Position numbers and translations under genes: made by a program. Shown piece by piece: positions 61,412 to 64,000 of a stretch of DNA of 64,000 nucleotides (its first letter is position 1; each line of letters begins with the position of its first letter). The DNA lies in NCBI GenBank assembly GCA_050633465.1, contig JBOEGO010000010.1:1-64000 (forward strand), written 5' to 3'. The notes beneath the pieces were generated by a model, which saw only the letters and a program-made list of their open reading frames with translations, ran no database searches and had not been told where the DNA came from. This DNA is from UBA3069 sp050633465. Lineage in GTDB: Bacteria; Pseudomonadota; Alphaproteobacteria; Rhodobacterales; Rhodobacteraceae.

Positions 61412-62608
61412 CGCGGGGTCACGCAGCCAGCCATCCAGATATTCCACACGGTCACATCCGGCAAAACGCGCCATGCGGGCCAGTTCGGAGTCCAGCCGTT
61501 TTTGCCGTAGTTTGCCGAATTTCACGCCCTGTTCGGGCCAGACAGCGGTGATGCGCAGGGTGGATTGATCGCGGTGGGCCTTCATATCTATGCGGCCGAT
61601 CAGGTTGGCCCCCTCGATCAGGGGGAAAACGTAATAGCCGTATTTGCGTTTGGGCGCGGGGGTGAATACCTCGATCCGGTATTGGAAATTGAACAGGCGT
61701 TCGGCGCGTTTTCGGTCGCGCAGGGCCGGATCAAAGGGTGACAACACGCGGATGCGACCCGTGGGGTCGGGCGCATTTCGGGCGGATTCGATGATATCGG
61801 GGCGGGCCAGATGGGTGCGGGTGCTGCCATCGGCGTTTTCGATTTCAACGGCGGCAAGCGCGCCGGTTTTTTGCTGGGCCGCGGCCCATTTCCGCGCCTC
61901 GGCAGGGGTGATGATATCCCAGAATGCGGCCAGTTCGCCCGTGGTGGCAAAGCCCAGCCTGTCAAGCGCGGCGTTGCAGGCCCAGTCGATTGTCTGGTCA
62001 GGATCGGGAGTATGGTCGCGGTATTGCGGCGGGATCACGCGTTCGGTCAGGTCATAGTGTTTCTGGAAATTATGGCGGTGCGTGACCGACAAGATGCCGC
62101 AACGCCACTGATATTCCAGCGCGGTTTTGGCGGGGTGCCAATCCCACCAGCCGTCGCCCTTGCGGGCCGGATCATCGCGCACATCGCTGGAACAAACCGG
62201 CCCGTGATTGGTGATTTGCGCCAGCACGGCATCGGATTTTTCATCAACGCCGTGGCGTTGCCACAGCTTCCATTGCTTGGCCAGACGGTCCGCATCGCGT
62301 GCCATTTTCAGCCGCCAATGCGGGAAAAATTGCACCGGAATGACGCTGGCGTCATGGGTCCAATGTTCAAAAATCGCGCGGTCGTGTTTTAGCAGACGAT
62401 CCAGCGCAGGCGGGCGATAGGCGGGGCGGCGGGCGAACAGGATCATGTGGTGGGCGCGTTCGACCGTGGCGATGCTGTCCAGTTGGACAAACCCCAATTG
62501 GGTGATCAGCGCGGCCAGATCCGCGCCCTTGGCCTGCGCGGGGGGCAGGCCGGACAGGGCATGACGGTGCAGGAAAAGTTTACGTGCGGATAGGTTGTTC
62601 AGCTGCAT
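61406..62608 (-). CDS. YcaQ-type winged-helix DNA glycosylase
   Basis: A 400-residue YcaQ/AlkX-family protein (HTH_42). In E. coli YcaQ unhooks DNA interstrand crosslinks as a glycosylase. The N-terminal ARKLFLHRHALSG and GFVQLDSIATVERAHHMILFAR (cut) and the late RYGYY-like KYGYYVFPLIEGANLIGRID are typical, including the catalytic QxD-like pattern (VQLD). It lies 1 nt ahead of the LacI-type gene's stop on the same strand. Confidence 0.88.
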   Translation of the reverse strand: MQLNNLSARKLFLHRHALSGLPPAQAKGADLAALITQLGFVQLDSIATVERAHHMILFARRPAYRPPALDRLLKHDRAIFEHWTHDASVIPVQFFPHWRLKMARDADRLAKQWKLWQRHGVDEKSDAVLAQITNHGPVCSSDVRDDPARKGDGWWDWHPAKTALEYQWRCGILSVTHRHNFQKHYDLTERVIPPQYRDHTPDPDQTIDWACNAALDRLGFATTGELAAFWDIITPAEARKWAAAQQKTGALAAVEIENADGSTRTHLARPDIIESARNAPDPTGRIRVLSPFDPALRDRKRAERLFNFQYRIEVFTPAPKRKYGYYVFPLIEGANLIGRIDMKAHRDQSTLRITAVWPEQGVKFGKLRQKRLDSELARMARFAGCDRVEYLDGWLRDPAL

Positions 62609-63634
62609 CTAGTCGCGGCGCAACGTGTCGCCGTAGCTGATTTTCGGGGTCAGAATGACCTGATCATCCATCGGGGCATCGGGGTTTTGCGTGCGTTCGA
62701 CCAGAATTTCGGCGGCACGGCGGCCCACCTCGGCGCGGCAGGCATCCATGGTGGCCAATTGGCGGGGCAGACCCTGCAATAATTCCACCCCGTTGAAACC
62801 GGCAAGGCCGATATCGCCGGGAATATCATAGCCCTTTTCGATCAGGTAAAGCAGCCCCCCCGCCCCGATCATATCATTGGAATAATAGAGAAAATCCAGA
62901 TCAGGGGTGCGTTCCAGCATGGTTTGGGTCATTTCGCGCCCTTTGGCGAGGGCGGAGCCGCCGGAATAAAATTCCTGATCGGCCATTTCGATGCCCGCCT
63001 TGGCCAGCGCCTGAGTGAAGCCTTCGAAGCGTTTGCGGGCGCGATGGTCCAACGGCATTTTAGTGCCCAGAAACCCGATGCGGCGGTATCCGGCCTCGAT
63101 GATCGCGGCGGCCATTTCACGGCCAGCGCGGCGATGCGAGATACCCACCATGGCATCGACGGGAATACCGTCGGTATCCATGATTTCAACCACCGGAATG
63201 CCGCTGGCGCGCAGCATGGCGCGGGAGGCGTCGGAATGTTCCAGCCCTGCGATGATCACACCGGAAGGACGCCAGGACAGCATTTCATACAAAACTTTTT
63301 CTTCCTTTTCAGGAAGATAGTCGGTGACGCCCACGACCGGTTGCAGGTCTGTTTCCTCTAACACGCGGGAAATGCCGGTCATCACCTCGGGGAACACCAT
63401 GTTGGACAGCGAAGGAATGATGACCGCCACCAGATTGACCCGCTGGCTGGCCAGCGCACCCGCGATTTTATTGGGCACATAGCCAAGAGATTTTGCCGCT
63501 TGCAGCACCTTTTCGCGTGTGGTGTCAGACACATCGCCACGGTTGCGCAACACGCGACTGACCGTCATTTCTGAAACGCCTGATGCTTCGGATACATCGC
63601 GCAGGGTCAGGGGGCGGGCAGTTTTTGGTGTCAC
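62609..63634 (-). CDS. LacI family transcriptional regulator
   Basis: A 341-residue repressor with an N-terminal HTH (LTLRDVSEASGVSEMTVSRVL) and hinge helix (NKIAGALASQRVN), then a periplasmic-binding-protein-like ligand domain. It resembles GntR/IdnR-type gluconate regulators of the LacI family by its long TVSRVLRNRGDVSDTTREKV block, but the effector is unknown. Start GTG 63634; the ribosome site is weak. No sugar-transport or catabolic genes lie inside the window. Confidence 0.9.
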   Translation of the reverse strand: MTPKTARPLTLRDVSEASGVSEMTVSRVLRNRGDVSDTTREKVLQAAKSLGYVPNKIAGALASQRVNLVAVIIPSLSNMVFPEVMTGISRVLEETDLQPVVGVTDYLPEKEEKVLYEMLSWRPSGVIIAGLEHSDASRAMLRASGIPVVEIMDTDGIPVDAMVGISHRRAGREMAAAIIEAGYRRIGFLGTKMPLDHRARKRFEGFTQALAKAGIEMADQEFYSGGSALAKGREMTQTMLERTPDLDFLYYSNDMIGAGGLLYLIEKGYDIPGDIGLAGFNGVELLQGLPRQLATMDACRAEVGRRAAEILVERTQNPDAPMDDQVILTPKISYGDTLRRD

Positions 63635-63657
63635 TGGGAATACGTCCTGAAATGGTT

Positions 63658-63677
63658 CCTGATCAGGTTAGCGCCAA
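63658..63677. promoter_or_regulatory. candidate operator(s) upstream of the LacI-family gene
   Basis: The perfect palindrome CCTGATCAGG (63658-63667) is followed directly by TTAGCGCCAA (63668-63677). The latter is close to the TTxGCGCxAA form common for LacI-family operators. Both lie 24-43 bp upstream of the GTG, a place for autoregulation. No footprint evidence. Confidence 0.35.
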
Positions 63678-63759
63678 ATCCACGCGGTATTCAAGCAGCG
63701 CGGCCCATGTAGGTGAAAATCATTGTGCGTTGACGGGGCTTTATCATGGTTTGCTACAC

Positions 63760-63788
63760 AAATGGCCACCCCTTTGGGGCAGCCATTT
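63760..63788 (-). terminator. hairpin after the right-edge gene
   Basis: AAATGGC (63760-63766) pairs with GCCATTT (63782-63788), and CCCC-TTT-GGGG forms an inner stem. On the minus strand it lies about 25 nt after the stop of the partial gene, with a weak T-rich trailer. Probably its terminator. Confidence 0.55.
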
Positions 63789-63813
63789 GCAAGAGACCGG
63801 GCGTTGATCGGAT

Positions 63814-64000
63814 TCAGAAATCAGCCCAACCAGGGTCGATATTCCCTTGCGGTGGAACCTGAACAGGCGGGCCATTTACAACCTTTTTGACAGTGTCTGC
63901 GTGTTTGACGCTGCCTGTGTGCATTGCGGGCGCGGCCTGCGGTTTCGTTGATTTGGTTTTGATTTTTTCAGGTCCGCCGGTCACGGTGAACGCGGCCGAC
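63814..64000 (-). CDS. C-terminal fragment of unidentified protein, possibly a chemotaxis transducer
   Basis: A minus-strand frame enters from the window's right edge and stops at TGA 63816-63814. The visible 62 residues are a Pro/Lys/Thr-rich, apparently disordered linker (KIKTKSTKPQAAPAMHTGSV then NGPPVQVPPQ) ending GNIDPGWADF. The terminal GWADF fits the W-x-x-F pentapeptide that tethers CheR/CheB to many methyl-accepting proteins. The upstream catalytic or signalling part is outside the window, so identity is open. Confidence 0.5.
   Translation of the reverse strand, partial: SAAFTVTGGPEKIKTKSTKPQAAPAMHTGSVKHADTVKKVVNGPPVQVPPQGNIDPGWADF

Noticed and set aside
1..64000. CRISPR arrays, complete insertion sequences, prophage, biosynthetic clusters, rRNA genes
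   Set aside because: None seen: no regularly spaced repeats other than the 18-bp triplet at 43.5 kb, no intact transposase or phage structural genes, and gene order is ordinary housekeeping.

Overview
The window reads as a chromosomal segment of a Rhodobacterales (Roseobacter-group) alphaproteobacterium. The evidence is GC-rich coding with strong third-position bias, a complete fbcFBC (petABC) cytochrome bc1 operon with a GTG-started Rieske gene, a CcrM-type GANTC methyltransferase beside rnhB, and families I associate with this order (DUF2125, DUF4170, a leuS-lptE-holA operon). This assignment is inference; no 16S or marker phylogeny could be run.

Layout. 1-1389 is a small accessory patch of lower apparent GC. 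It holds the 3' end of a Mu/TnsB-type transposase pseudogene and a small orphan gene, and it abuts the 3' end of a tRNA-Lys. 1.5-6.6 kb: dapF-mtaB-paiB-gst-serine hydrolase, then a convergent outer-membrane barrel gene. 6.8-9.6 kb: petABC and its terminator. 9.7-13.1 kb: thiamine ABC transporter thiBPQ behind a TPP riboswitch. 13.1-18 kb: dicarboxylate symporter, aroC, AEC permease, EamA permease, HU. 18-22.8 kb: recQ, yaaA, amn and yggT. 22.9-28.2 kb: thioesterase, UMF1 transporter, mepA, phytase-like protein, queuosine-precursor transporter, a possible 18-codon sORF/sRNA locus, and arfB. 28.3-35.6 kb: acyl-CoA ligase, pncA-pncB NAD salvage, trhO, MFS, GT4. 35.7-40.5 kb: leuS-lptE-holA and a GST. 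40.5-45 kb: flavoprotein, MscS, and an SDR-crotonase-DUF1801 operon. 45-51.4 kb: DUF2125, then pmbA-cysQ-DUF4170-kdtA-lpxK (lipid A). 51.4-56 kb: dciA-dsbA-CoA transferase, divergent from mutY-alkB. 56-59.6 kb: globin-coupled chemotaxis transducer, and ccrM behind rnhB. 59.7-64 kb: two divergent small secreted Cys-containing proteins, a membrane-anchored winged-helix protein, a YcaQ glycosylase, a LacI-family regulator, and a C-terminal fragment running off the edge.

Most of the window is housekeeping. The observations most worth following are: a 60.4-61.4 kb pair of secreted small protein plus TM-TM-winged-helix regulator; a short ORF / anti-Shine-Dalgarno RNA locus at 27.5 kb; a TPP riboswitch whose own 3' strand is the Shine-Dalgarno of an 18-codon uORF that overlaps thiB; a DapF whose second catalytic Cys is Ser; a crotonase lacking both catalytic Glu; a tripled ribosome-binding segment before a DUF1801 gene; a cluster of GANTC sites upstream of ccrM; and a recurring motif just after several stop codons.
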